A stretch of 64,000 bases of DNA, taken from positions 6,122,413-6,186,412 of the forward strand of contig OZ024802.1 of NCBI GenBank assembly GCA_964017045.1, given 5' to 3'. The position numbers and the translations under genes are program-made. A model generated the notes under the pieces. The model was given only the letters and a program-made list of their open reading frames with translations, was not told where the DNA came from and made no database searches. Below, one piece after another: positions 36,216-48,009 of the stretch; position 1 is the first letter of the stretch; each line of letters begins with the position of its first letter. This DNA comes from Omphiscola glabra (Eukaryota > Mollusca > Gastropoda > Lymnaeidae).

Positions 36216-36969
36216 GTAAGTTTAACCTGGGTGTAGTCTCGGAGGCTCTGGCTCGACCTGGTGACATTAGTCAGGGGTTCTCATCCATGTGTGATGTCAC
36301 TCAAGGAGCCTCTATCCATAGCGCTTCTAAAGTTACAATTCCATACAGAATTACACAATATTGAAGGTTTATTTCAGCAAGTGTGCTTCGTCCATCATAT
36401 GATCACAAAAACTATATATATATATATAAATGTCTGTATGTATGTATATGTATGTCCTGTATGCGCTCTCACACCATTCATGCCATTGCGATAAAGCTTT
36501 GGTGAATTGTTTTTCTGAGTCATTAAAACTGTGACATAATAAGTAGGTTTCTGAGTTAGTTACATCCATTTTACAATATTCCGTTTGGACAGCTGTGTGT
36601 GGCCTGCTCACTCTTTGAAAAACCATCTAATTTATTCGCGTTTGCACCAGACGGTTAAAAAAGTACTTCAAAAACATAATTAAAACACCAACACTTTATT
36701 TCTTTTTGTGGCATTGCAACGCATGCCAGGTACTTGCTAGCAAGTAAATAAAGTCTATGACATTTGAGCACATGTCAAAGTGCTATAGATGAAAGATTCC
36801 ATCTCTGACGATTGAATCACACCACCCAAACACTCTCGCCTTTATTGGTCCTCACCCCCTCCCCCTCTCTCTCGAACCTACACCTTTTTTCCTGCATCTA
36901 AGCTGAATATTATGTCAACTGATTTTTTTTATATACATAATTTTTCTGGTTTTATATTTTATTAAGTCT
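36216..36969 (+). other. Start of FUZ intron 3
   Basis: Unique sequence after the exon 3 donor, with a short TA microsatellite at 36413-36428. No exon recognised. Confidence 0.5.
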
Positions 36970-38450
36970 GGGACTATGAACCTGGGCCATGAGCCGGAAA
37001 GTGTCTGGGACTGTGAGCTGGAAATTGCCTGGGACAGTGAGCCGGAAAGTGTCTGGACTGTGAGCCTAGGCCATGGGCCGGAAAGTGTATGGGACTGTGA
37101 GCCTGGGCCATGAGCCGGAGATAGTGTCTGAGACTGTTAGCCAGGGTCATGAGCCGGAAAGTGTCTGGAACTGTGAGCCTGGGCCATGAGCCGGAAAGTG
37201 TCTGGGACTTTGAACCTGGGCCATGAGCCGGAAAGTGTCTGGGCCTTTGAGCCTGGGCCATGAGCCGGAAAGTGTCTGGACCTTTGAGCCTGGGCCATGA
37301 GCCGGAAAGTGTCTGGACCTTTGAGCCTGGGCCATGAGCCGGAAAGTGTCTGGGACTGTGCCAGGGCCATGAGCTGGAAAGTGTCTGGGACTGTGAGCCT
37401 GGGCCATAAGCCGGAAAGTGTATGGGACTGTGAGCCTGGGCCATGAGCTGGAAAGTGTCTGGGACTGTGAGCCTGGGCCATGAACCGGAAAGTGTCTGGA
37501 ACTGTGAGCCTGGGCCATGAGCTGGAAAGTGTCTGGGACTGTGAGCCTGGGCCATGAGCCGGAAAGTGTCTGGAACTGTGAGCCTGGGCCATGAGCCGGA
37601 AAGTGTCTGGGACTTTGAACCTGGGCCATGAGCCGGAAAGTGTCTGGGCCTTTGAGCCTGGGCCATGAGCCGGAAAGTGTCTGGACCTTTGAGCCTGGGC
37701 CATGAGCCGGAAAGTGTCTGGGACTGTGCCAGGGCCATGAGCTGGAAAGTGTCTGGGACTGTGAGCCTGGGCCATGAGCCGGAAAGTGTATGGGACTGTG
37801 AGCCTGGGCCAAGGGCCGGAAAGTGTCTGGGACTGTGAGCCTGGGCTATGGGCCGGAAAGTGTCAGGGACTGTGAGCCTGGGCCATGAGCCGGAAAGTGT
37901 CTGGGACTTTGCACCTGGGCCATGAGCCGGAAAGTGTCTGGGCCTTTGAGCCTGGGCCATGAGCCGGAAAGTGTCTGGGACTGGGCCATGAGCCGGAAAG
38001 TGTCTGGAACTGTGAGCCTGGGCCATGAGCCGGAAAGTGTCTGGGACTGTGAGCCATGGCCATGAGGCGGAAAGTATCTGGGACTGTGAGCCTGGGCCAT
38101 TAGCCGGAAAGGGTCTGGAACTGTCAGCCTGGGCCATGAGCCGAAAAGTGTCTGGGACTGTGAGCCTGGGCCATGAGCCGGAAATTGTCTGGGACTTTGA
38201 GCTGGGCCATGAGCCGGAAATTGTCTGGGACTTTGAGCCTCGGCCATGAGCCGGAAAGTGTCTGGAACTGTCAGCCTGGGCCATGAGCCGAAAAGTGTCT
38301 GGGACTGTGAGCCTGGGCCATGAGCCGGAAATTGTCTGGGACTTTGAGCTGGGCCATGAGCCGGAAATTGTCTGGGACTTTGAGCCTCGGCCATGAGCCG
38401 GAAAGTGTCTGGGAATCTGAGCCATGAGCCGGAAAGTGTCTGGGACAGTC
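36970..38450. repeat. About 36-bp minisatellite, roughly 40 copies
   Basis: Unit gggccatgagccggaaagtg then tctgggactgtgagcct, with length variants (some units lose about 10 bp). A block of about ten units near 37160-37370 recurs at 37565-37770. Three overlapping minus-strand open frames are by-products. Confidence 0.94.
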
Positions 38451-39094
38451 TACACATTTTAAGTCGGACGTTCAAACGTATTTTAACTTGAATAAAAAAG
38501 AAAAAAAAAAAGAAGAAGAAAAAAAGAATACAAGGCTTTGTGGATAGATGTCAATTTTCAAACTATTTATGAATAGAGAATGTGTGAAGCACACATTAGA
38601 TTCGGTGTAAAGTTAGTTACTAATTTGTTGTTACAACCGCACTGCTCATCCCACTGTTACGGCTTTAGAGCTCACTAATCTTTCAAACGGGGAAATTGAA
38701 GTTTGTACTTTTTTTAAAATGACTTTTCTTCCCTTCTCTTCCTCCTTGTGTATCTGATCCAGGGCCGGCTGTTGGTTTGAACAGGGATAAATGACTGCGT
38801 TGTGCCCCGCAAAGGGTCACCCTATGTCATGATTGTGTTAGTATACCTAAAGGGAAGGGGTGGGGTAGGACACCGGTTCTCTTCCGGATGCCATCCTGGG
38901 AAGTTGGCGAGGCTCTGCAAAGATCGAACCGCGGGAAGACCAACAAAAATCTGTTGACATCAGACCCAGCGGAAAATGTTTTCTTGAACAGAAACGATTG
39001 AGGGGGGGGGGGGGAGGAAGGTGGGGTGGACATGTAACTCATGCCTTCTGGGGGGTCGTATGTTGGAATGTGGGGGAGTCTTGGAGATTGGCGC
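38451..39094. other. Unique intronic sequence
   Basis: No exon recognised. At about 38762 a single CAGGGCCGGCTG resembles a hAT-type end, but I see no partner end. Confidence 0.4.
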
Positions 39095-39258
39095 ATTGAC
39101 TGCAGGGGCGTCATCCCTGGTGTTTTCAGGGCTGGGGGGGGGGGACCAAAACTTGGCGTCACAGTAAATTGCAAATTAAATAAAACCTGCAAATTACGGG
39201 GGGGGGGGGGGGGGAAAGCCCCACCCCGCCCTACCAAAATGACGTCCCCGATTGCCTG
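39095..39258. mobile_element. hAT-type MITE with near-perfect 8-bp TSD
   Basis: Element 39103-39250 (148 bp) begins CAGGGGCGTCAT and ends ATGACGTCCCCG, inverted with two mismatches. Flanks attgactg and attgcctg match at 7 of 8 bases. The interior has a long G-run (39199-39214). Confidence 0.78.
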
Positions 39259-40188
39259 GAGTCGCAGATGTAGGTCACTTGTAAATCGAGTTTGTATGAT
39301 TTCATTCTTGATTAATGATTTTATTGTAAATTCGAAAACAACCCTTCAGTGACGTCACATTCTGTCAATGAGTCATGCACTTGTAAAGAATTCGATAAAA
39401 ACAAAATTTGAACCATTTCTCAGTTTTATTTCCAAGACTTTTATTGCGTAATCATTTTTTATTTTTTTAGCTGTGCCACCAATCCGCTCGGCATGATGGA
39501 TGAAACCATTTTATGGCAAGAGTTAGCGAATCCGAATCAGCTGCTCGCTGTTCCTGTGTTTGAACTCGGTAGCTACTGCTTATCGTGGCCCTGGTCCAAA
39601 ATCATCAGTCTATCGTTTGTTCTCAAAGTGCCGGGCAAACGGCTTGGTAAACCGCGGTACGGCGTGGATATGTAAAGCAAGACTTGGGAACGGAGCAGTG
39701 AGAAATGTCTTTCTGTGGAGGGGGGGGGGGGGATGGGACCGGGGGGGGGGGGGCGGGGCGCCGATCGCCCTTGGGGGGGGGGGCGCTGTATTTGGTCAGA
39801 AATTCACACAGAGAAACAAAGAGCATATTTTTCCTGGCTTGTTTGCACGCGCCGTGCCCGCGGATCTTGCTTTCATGTACCGTGTTTGAGCGACATCCAG
39901 AGAGTTGCCAAGACTTGGAACTTAACCAGGTTTTTCTAACCTACGACTGCTGGTATTTGTCAACAGTGGTATTTGTAAATAGCGCTCTATTTACCGCGTC
40001 TTTCCTATGTCTGTTTCTCACCATCGTCAGAAACCCCCCCCCCCCCAGTAAGCCCCTATTTTTGGCACCCTGACCAGGAATGCGAATGTAACCCGCCCCA
40101 ACTTCCGCCCAAATAACGCTAGACCCACTTAAATCACGTGATGTGAGGGGGGGATGGTATCATTTAAATTTCGTCTGCTTCTGCATTG
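39259..40188. other. Unique intronic sequence with G-runs
   Basis: Open frames here (e.g. 39493-39675) do not match FUZ or another family I know. G-runs near 39719-39782 interrupt them. Confidence 0.4.
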
Positions 40189-40401
40189 TCATAAAGCAGC
40201 GGTTCTCAACCTTCCTGATGCCGCGACCCTTTAATACAGTTCCTCATGTTGTGGCGACCCGCAACCGGAAAATTATGTTCGTTGATACGTCATAACTGTA
40301 GAGTATATGTGTTTTCCGATGGTCCTAGGCGACCCTTGTGAAAAGGTCATTCGACCCCCTAAGGGGTCGCGACCCACAGATTGAGAACCGCTGTCATAAA
40401 G
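40189..40401. mobile_element. SPIN-like hAT MITE, copy 1, perfect 8-bp TSD
   Basis: Element 40197-40393 (197 bp) starts CAGCGGTTCTCAACCTTCC and ends TTGAGAACCGCTG, with inner arms GCGACCC and GGGTCGCGACCC. It is flanked by TCATAAAG on both sides (40189-40196, 40394-40401). The whole sequence, including CCTCATGTTGTGGCGACCC and TATGTGTTTTCCGATGGTC, matches my memory of the non-autonomous SPIN elements that spread horizontally among tetrapods and some invertebrates. It encodes no protein. Confidence 0.9.
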
Positions 40402-40765
40402 GCATCACATCACTGCTTTTTACTAGATTGAAGGCAATTAATATATATTTTTTTACAAATGAAGGGGTGGGAGGAAGAGTTTAAGAACCTTGGACTGCCA
40501 CCATTCACTTTCAAATATTTGATTAACGCACCATACCAGTGAGAGAATTGAACTTACCGGTCTCATCACGTGATCGTCGGTCAAGTCTATCATTGACTAC
40601 ATTTCAGATCGTAATGAATGCACACGTGGCATGCCTTGATTCGTTAGCTCTCAGGAGGTCAGACCTATATTATGTCGGTCAAATACAATATGTGATTCAC
40701 CGGTGGTGTGAATGACCAAGTCTCTGCTACTGTCCTTGACTTTGTGAGTGCTTGAAGTGTTGCTC
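40402..40765. other. Unique intronic sequence
   Basis: No exon or element recognised. Confidence 0.4.
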
Positions 40766-41035
40766 TGTTACGCCCTGTTACAGACTTTATTACGCCCCTT
40801 GGCAGACTTTATTACCCTTTGACAGGCTTAATAACGCCCTACGACCGGCTTTATTACGCCATTTGACAGACTCTTTTATGCCCTTTTGTCAGGCTTAGGA
40901 CGCCGTTTGACAGGTTCTTTTACGCCATTTGACAGGTTCTATTACGCCCTTTGACAGGGTTTATTAAGTTAAGCCCTTTGACGGGCTTTATTACGCCCTT
41001 TGACAGTGTTTTCTACGCCCTTTAACAATTGAAGA
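40766..41035. repeat. About 24-bp degenerate minisatellite, roughly 11 copies
   Basis: Diverged units of acgccctttgacaggcttta plus a few bases. The poor conservation suggests an older array than its neighbours. Confidence 0.82.
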
Positions 41036-41274
41036 ATTGATATGTTCGTTTCCTGTCTCATTTGACGGTGTACTTAAAGGCCCATTGAAGCGTAAGCTAA
41101 ACTCACAGATTCCGTCAAGAATGGGTTCCTATTAATTGGTTGTAGCAGACCCTTAACCGACCGTAGGAGGTTTAAGAAACATTTAGCATTTAGGTCAATA
41201 CACATTTAGCATCCAGGCAACAGTATAGTCTTTTAGTTCGGCAGTTAGTGTCACCAATGCGATAGTCATCTTTT

Positions 41275-41622
41275 TCTCAATTTAATAGTTATCTTCTATC
41301 AATTTGATAGTAATCCCTCTCATATTGATTGTTATCTTCTCTCAAATTTATAGTTATATTCTCTCAATTTGATAATTATCTTCTCTCAATTTGATTGTTA
41401 TCTTCTCTCAAATTTATAGTTATATTCTCTCAATTTGACTGTTATATTCTCTAAATTTGATAATTACCTTCTCTCAATTTGATTGTTATCGTCTCTCAAT
41501 TTGATAGTTATCTTCACTAAATTTCATAGTTATCTTCCCTCAAATTGATTGTTATCTTCACTCAATTTGATAATTATCTCTCTCAATTTGATTGTTATCT
41601 TCTCTCAAATTGATAGCTTCAA
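41275..41622. repeat. About 23-bp degenerate minisatellite, roughly 15 copies
   Basis: Units of tctctcaatttgatagttat plus a few bases, with frequent substitutions. Confidence 0.85.
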
Positions 41623-41794
41623 CGGGAAGTGGGCCAATTAGTCGTCCGATGATTTTTGCCACCTTTAAACAAAAGTGAAGTTAAAAGGAAAGGATTCAAA
41701 AAAGATCTCCTTTTGTTTCACCAAATAGACAAATAGTTTTTGATTTAACAAATCAGCATTTCTGGCGTAGGTACTGATGTGCCGCACTCATAAA

Positions 41795-42528
41795 ACATAA
41801 ACTTATTATTGCAGACATGTCTTATACACGATTATCTTTTACCAAAAAATATAAACTTATTATTGCAGACATGTCTTATACACGATTATCTTTTACCATA
41901 AAACATAAACTTATTATTGCAGACATGTCTTATACACGATTATCTTTTACCATAAAACATAAACTTATTATTGCAGACATGTCTTATACACGATTATCTT
42001 TTACCATAAAACATAAACTTATTATTGCAGACATGTCTTATACACGATTATCTTTTACCATAAAACATAAACTTATTATTGCAGACATGTCTTATACACG
42101 ATTATCTTTTACCATAAAACATAAACTTATTATTGCAGACATGTCTTATACACGATTATCTTTTACCATAAAACATAAACTTATTATTGCAGACATGTCT
42201 TATACACGATTATCTTTTACCATAAAACATAAACTTATTATTGCAGACATGTCTTATACACGATTATCTTTTACCATAAAACATAAACTTATTATTGCAG
42301 ACATGTCTTATACACGATTATCTTTTACCATAAAACATAAACTTATTATTGCAGACATGTCTTATACACGATTATCTTTTACCATAAAACATAAACTTAT
42401 TATTGCAGACATGTCTTATACACGATTATCTTTTACCATAAAACATAAACTTATTATTGCAGACATGTCTTATACACGATTATCTTTTACCATAAAACAT
42501 AAACTTATGATTGTAGACATGTCTTATT
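41795..42528. repeat. 54-bp highly homogeneous minisatellite, about 13.6 copies
   Basis: Unit atgtcttatacacgattatc followed by ttttaccataaaacataaac and ttattattgcagac. About eleven central units look identical, while the first (accaaaaaata) and last (gattgtag) differ. On the plus strand an open frame of 271 codons reads an 18-residue repeat. No protein family is recognised and I regard it as non-coding. Each unit holds ttattattgcag, an acceptor-like string. Confidence 0.93.
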
Positions 42529-42686
42529 ACTCTTATAAACTAGAGGACTCAGTTGTTCGAATGCTGAAAATCACGCAATACAATCATAAATTTACATCGG
42601 TTACAAAGTCACCCAGTATTAAAGTGGTTTGATATCATTACGCATGAATAGCAATGATCATTTACATCGCCCCTCACTCCATAGGT

Positions 42687-42876
42687 CAGTGTTTCTCAAC
42701 CTACGTAACGCCGCGACCCTCTAATACATTTCCTCATGTTGTGGTTACCCACAATGCAATTATTTTCGTTGCTGCTTCATAAATATGTGTAACCAGTGAA
42801 AGCATCGTAGGACACCCCCCCGCCCCCGCCCCCCCCCCCCCCAAAGCTGTCGCGACCCACAGGTTTAGAACCGCTG
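42687..42876. mobile_element. SPIN-like hAT MITE, copy 2, degraded
   Basis: Starts CAGTGTTTCTCAACCT and ends TTTAGAACCGCTG, with internal TTTCCTCATGTTGTGGTTACCC and TCGCGACCCACAGG in SPIN order. The middle is altered by a C-rich run (42814-42842). Flanks ccataggt and ccatattc match at 5 of 8 bases, so the TSD has decayed. Confidence 0.8.
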
Positions 42877-42880
42877 CCAT

Positions 42881-42903
42881 ATTCCTCATGTTGTGGTGAC
42901 CAC
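42881..42903. mobile_element. Extra SPIN-like internal fragment
   Basis: Right after copy 2 comes a second TTCCTCATGTTGTGGTGACC, the internal SPIN segment repeated in direct orientation. It implies a partial duplication or a second truncated copy. Confidence 0.6.
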
Positions 42904-43087
42904 ATTCTCCTAGATAACACAGCAACTTTTAACTGTACAATGGTTCTTAGTTTTCCCTGCGGCTACATGTTACATTCTCCAAGATAACACAACAGTGTTA
43001 GATTCTACAAAATGAAATCTTTCAATTGGTACATCTCTACTCTCGAAAATGACAAAACATAATTTATCATTCTACAGTTGAAAATAC

Positions 43088-43490
43088 TTCATTTATTATT
43101 GGTACATACTCAATAGTTCAATTATTATTGGTACATACTCAATAGTTCAATTATTATTGGTACATAGTCAATAGTTCAATTATTATTGGTACATACTCAA
43201 TAGTTCAATTATTATTGGTACATAGTCAATAGTTCAATTATTATTATTACATAGTCAATAGTTCAATTATTATTGGTACATACTCAATAGTTCAATTATT
43301 ATTGGTACATACTCAATAGTTCAATTATTATTGGTACATAGTCAATAGTTCAATTATTATTGGTACATAGTCAATAGTTCAATTATTATTGGTACATACT
43401 CAATAGTTCAATTATTATTGGTACATACTCAATAGTTCAATTATTATTGGTACATACTCAATAGTTCAATTATTACTGGTACATACACAA
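43088..43490. repeat. 29-bp minisatellite, about 14 copies
   Basis: Tandem ttcaattattattggtacat then actcaatag, with a two-state site (tactca or tagtca) along the array. Confidence 0.93.
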
Positions 43491-44157
43491 CGGTCCGATG
43501 TTAACAAAAACAATTCTCTACAACTCACCCCCCCCCAATCTCTTTCCCTCCCCTTCTATTCTTCTCCGCGCTGTCCTCCATGCCGCCCCCATTAAAAAGG
43601 CCTAACATTGTTTATGGTATAATATGAGTTGATAGATTGTTCAAGTGATTTCAGCGCGGCCAGATTACACAAGATCGATACTAGAAGATAGTCTTTCTAA
43701 CAGTTTTACTCCCCGGAGACTGGGCGAGACTGTTCGATAAACTTGGCTCATAATTTACCCCCTTCTTCCTCCCTCCCAAACTTCTGACACCCCCACCAAC
43801 GAACCATCCTCTCACAGTTTAATACAAAACTCCTTTTCTTTGTTGTTGTAGTTACTCAACACATGGGCATAGATTTACCCCCCCCCTCTTCCTTTTTCCT
43901 GTTTATATGGGCATAGAGTTACCCCCCCCCCCACACACACAGTTTGCATGGGCAGATTTGAAGCTGGTGAAAAATGCGACTGTTGTGTTGTGAGGATACT
44001 CGTGGGCTAATATGACTGTCACCGAGTGGAAGTGTGCCATCTTGGTTTAAGCCAGTCAGATCAAATAGCACGTTTTCCCCCCAGAAATTAGAGCATCTTA
44101 TTTTGATGTTGCATTGATGGTAGAAGTGAAAAGAAAACGGGTGATTAGTTGCTGTAG
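43491..44157. other. Unique intronic sequence
   Basis: No exon recognised. C-runs at 43528-43535, 43878-43885 and 43922-43932. Confidence 0.4.
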
Positions 44158-44922
44158 CATCAAGACACAGACCACTGTCAACGTGGAGGGAGACATGTAA
44201 CATCATAACACAAACCACTGTCAACGTGGAGGGAGACATGTAACATCAAGACACAAACCACTGTCAACGTGGAGGGAGACATGTAACATCAAGACACAAA
44301 CCACTGTCAACGTGGAGGGAGACATGTAACATCAAGACACAGACCACTGTCAACGTGGAGGGAGACATGTAACATCATAACACAAACCACTGTCAACGTG
44401 GAGGGAGACATGTAACATCAAGACACAAACCACTGTCAACGTGGAGGGAGACATGTAACATCAAGACACAGACCACTGTCAACGTGGAGGGAGACATGTA
44501 ACATCATGACACAAACCACTGTCAACGTGGAAGGAGACATGTAACATTTGAAAACAACCTACTGTCAACGTGGAGGGATACATGTAACATTTGAACACAA
44601 CCTACTGTCAACGTGGAGGGATACATGTAACATTTGAACACAAACCACTGTCAACGTGGAAGGAGACATGTAACATTTGAAAACAACCTACTGTCAACGT
44701 GGAGGGATACATGTAACATTTGAACACAACCTACTGTCAACGTGGAGGGATACATGTAACATTTGAACACAACCTACTGTCAACGTGGAGGGATACATGT
44801 AACATTTGAACACAACCTACTGTCAACGTGGAGGGATACATGTAACATTTGAACACAACCTACTGTCAACGTGGAGGATACATGTAACATTTGAACACAA
44901 CCTACTGTCAACGTGGATGCTT
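44158..44922. repeat. 43-44-bp minisatellite, about 17 copies, two subtypes
   Basis: Common core ccactgtcaacgtggaggga, then gacatgtaacat. The left half uses caagacacaaa/caagacacaga linkers, the right half ttgaacacaacctac, so the array is split into two homogenised subfamilies. Confidence 0.93.
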
Positions 44923-44925
44923 TGA

Positions 44926-45352
44926 ACCAAGGATGTAAACGGGACCAAGAAATTTATGGGGGAAAAGAATTCTGTTATAAAAATAAATGTAACGTAAAGG
45001 GAAACGATTTGTATAAGAAGCGTAAAGGAGACAAAAGGGAGTAATTGGATTATATAGTCAAACGGGAACAACACGATTAAAATTAATCAGGCTACGTTAC
45101 GGGATAAAAGGGATCAGTACTTAGGACTGGTATCGAGGTAAAACGTATAGATACAATAAGCAGTGTAAAGAAATGAGCGGGTAGTTGTAAGATGTACCAG
45201 GGATACATAATTGTAAACGCGCGAGAGTTGTATGTTCGCTGAAGAAGGCTTCTTGTCGACACGTTCGTTGTTTTGTTGCGAACTTTTTTTTCTTCGGGGT
45301 TTCCCCTAGCTTGTTAAGACATTCCTGATGCAGTTTTTCCCCACTAATGATC
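44926..45352. other. Unique intronic sequence
   Basis: No gene assigned. A string near 45226-45290 (gctgaagaaggcttcttg) resembles ends seen in dispersed invertebrate repeats, but I cannot name one. Confidence 0.35.
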
Positions 45353-46880
45353 AATATATAAGAATAAGATGGAGTTGAAAACATAGAGATAAGGTGGAGT
45401 TGAAATCAGAGATAAGATGGGGTTGAAAACATAGAGATAAGGTGGAGTTGAAATCAGAGATAAGATGGAGTTGAAAACATAGAGATAAGGTGGAGTTGAA
45501 ATCAGAGATAAGATGGGGTTGAAAACATAGAGATAAGGTGGAGTTGAAATCAGAGATAAGATGGAGTTGAAAACATAGAGATAAGGTGGAGTTGAAATCA
45601 TAGAGATAAGATGGAGTTGAAATCAGAGATAAGATGGAGTTGAAAACTAGAGATAAGATGGAGTTGAAAACAAAGAGATAAGATGGAGTTGAAAACAAAG
45701 AGATAAGATGGAGTTGAAAACAAAGAGATAAGATGGAGTTGAAAACAAAGATATAAGATGGAGTTGAAAACAAAGAGATAAGATGGAGTTGAAAACAAAG
45801 AGATAAGATGGAGTTGAAAACAAAGCGATAAGATGGAGTTGAAAACAAAGAGATAAGATGGAGTTGAAAACAAAGAGATAAGATGGAGTTGAAAACAAAG
45901 AGATAAGATGGAGTTGAAAACATAGAGATAAGATGGAGTTGAAACCAAAGAGATAAGATGGAGTTGAAAACAAAGAGATAAGATGGAGTTGAAAACAAAG
46001 AGATAAGATGGAGTTGAAAACAAAGAGATAAGATGGAGTTGAAAACATAGAGATAAGGTGGAATGGAAAAGATAACATAAAGATAAGATGGAGTTGAAAA
46101 CATAAAGATAAGATGGAGTTGAAAAAAATAGAGATAAGGTGGAGTTGAAATCATAGAGATAAGGTGGAGTTGAAAACAAAGAGATAAGATGGAGTTGAAA
46201 ACAAAGAGATAAGATGGTGTTGAAAACAAAGAGATAAGATGGAGTTGAAAACAAAGAGATTAGATGGAGTTGAAAACAAAGAGATAAGATGGAGATGAAA
46301 ACAAAGAGATAAGATGGAGTTGAAAACAAAGAGATAAGATGGAGTTGAAATCAGAGATAAGATGGTGTTGAAAACATAGAGATAAGGTGGAGTTGAAAAC
46401 AAAGAGATAAGGTGGAGTTGAAAACAAAGAAATAAGATGGAGTTGAAAACAAAGAGATAAGATGGAGTTGAAAACAAAGAGATAAGATGGAGTTGAAAAC
46501 AAAGAGATAAGATGGAGTTGAAAACAAAGAGATAAGATGGAGTTGAAAACAAAGAGATAAGATGGAGTTGAAAACATAGAGATAAGATGGAGTTAAAACA
46601 AAGAGATAAGATGGAGTTGAAAACAAAGAGATAAGATGGAGTTGAAAACAACGAGATAAGATGGAGTTGAAAACAAAGAGATAAGATGGTGTTGAAAACA
46701 TAGAGATAAGGTGGAGTTGAAAAGATAACATAAAGATAAGATGGAGTTGAAAACAAGAGATAAGATGGGGCTCAAAACATAGAGATAAGATGGAGTTGGA
46801 AACATAATATAGAGATAAGATTGAGTAGAAAACAGAGATCATGTGTAGTTGAAAAATATGATATAGAGATAAGATGGAGA
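45353..46880. repeat. 25-bp minisatellite, about 60 copies
   Basis: Unit agataagatggagttgaaa then acaaag. Variants lacking one or two bases (aatcag) dominate the left 250 bp. Overlapping minus-strand open frames of up to 292 codons are by-products. Confidence 0.95.
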
Positions 46881-46924
46881 GATCAGTCAAGTAGTTGTAA
46901 AATATGTCTGGGATGAATTGGACA

Positions 46925-47089
46925 CAGTGGCGTAGTTACGGCTAGTACCCCCTGGGGCGAAAGATGATTATTGCTGCCCATCCACGATCAAAATCTGCAG
47001 TTGGCCGAACATGCCTTCCCTCATTATAAAGGAAATAAGTGCCGCCCGGGGCGGACCGTCCCCTCTGTGCCCCCTTCCTACGTTACTTG
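46925..47089. mobile_element. Possible degraded hAT-type MITE (CAGTGGCGTAG family)
   Basis: Starts CAGTGGCGTAGTTACGG and ends CTACGTTACTTG, imperfectly inverted. Internal cccggggcgg resembles the clearer copy at 56492-56660. No target duplication visible. Confidence 0.5.
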
Positions 47090-47795
47090 TGCATTACTTT
47101 TGTTTTAGACATGAATTGAGAGTAGAGTATACAAGAATTGGAAGGAGAAAAGCATGTCCTTGGCTACTGTTATTATTTTTTTTAAATATTCATTATTATG
47201 TTTTAAACTTAAACTTATGAACCCATTTGGTTAACAAACCGGCACATGTCAAATTTTGCGATATGAAATGATTTTCAGTGTACACTAGTTGTGACGAAAG
47301 CAATTTAATTTGTTTCCCCCATAGTTTCAATGAACTCTTTATTTCCCGTGCGTCAAAGACCGCGTAGTGTCAAAGATCCTTTCGTGTCGTGTCAAATATG
47401 CTAAACTTTGACATTGTTTAGCCCGGGTGATGTCACGTGACGGTTACAAATCTATTCCACTTGGAAATAACGCCAGAGATTAATTAATACAATCATTTGA
47501 AAGTTGGTTCGGCTTATTTTTTTAAAAGGAGTTCGAAAGTAATTCCACTGATTTCAGCTGCGTTTGAGATGACATTTTCCCATGATACCACTGTCACCCA
47601 CAGCTCGAGCCCACACGCACCATTCATTCATGACATCGTGGTTTTATTATACAATTAAATTGTGTACGGTAAACATGTGTCTGTCTTGGTCTCTGTATCA
47701 TTTGGAGTTTCTCGGATGCAGTTCAACAAAAATACTGTAAGAAATTTTTAAAGACGAAGTTAATTGATATTTCTTATTAACCTTGCCACAAATAG
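47090..47795. other. Unique intronic sequence
   Basis: No exon recognised in 0.7 kb. Confidence 0.4.
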
Positions 47796-48009
47796 ATCTA
47801 GACCAGTGGTTTTCAACCTTCCTATGGCCGCGACCCTTTAATACGGTTCATCCTGTTGTGGCGACCCCCCAATCACAAAATTATTTTCGGTTATACTTCA
47901 AAACTATAGAGCATATGTGTTTTATGGTGGTCTTAGGCGACCCATGGGAAAGGGTCGTGCGACTCCCAAAGGGGTCGCGACCCACAGGTTGAGAACCGCT
48001 GATCTAGAC
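47796..48009. mobile_element. SPIN-like hAT MITE, copy 3, perfect 8-bp TSD
   Basis: Element 47804-48001 (198 bp) begins CAGTGGTTTTCAACCTTCC and ends GTTGAGAACCGCTG. It is flanked on both sides by ATCTAGAC (47796-47803, 48002-48009). Same internal order as copy 1, with scattered differences and nearly the same length, so both derive from one short parent. Confidence 0.9.

Noticed and set aside
36974..38475. Several overlapping minus-strand open frames (up to 483 codons)
   Set aside because: They are one minisatellite read in three frames; a real gene would be open in one.
39470..39675. Acceptor-like tatttttttag followed by an open frame, considered as FUZ exon 4
   Set aside because: In the phase required by exon 3 it hits a stop within 11 codons, and the other frame has no FUZ similarity.
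45351..46890. Overlapping minus-strand frames of up to 292 codons rich in F, L, S and Y
   Set aside because: Product of the 25-bp array; open in all three frames of that strand.
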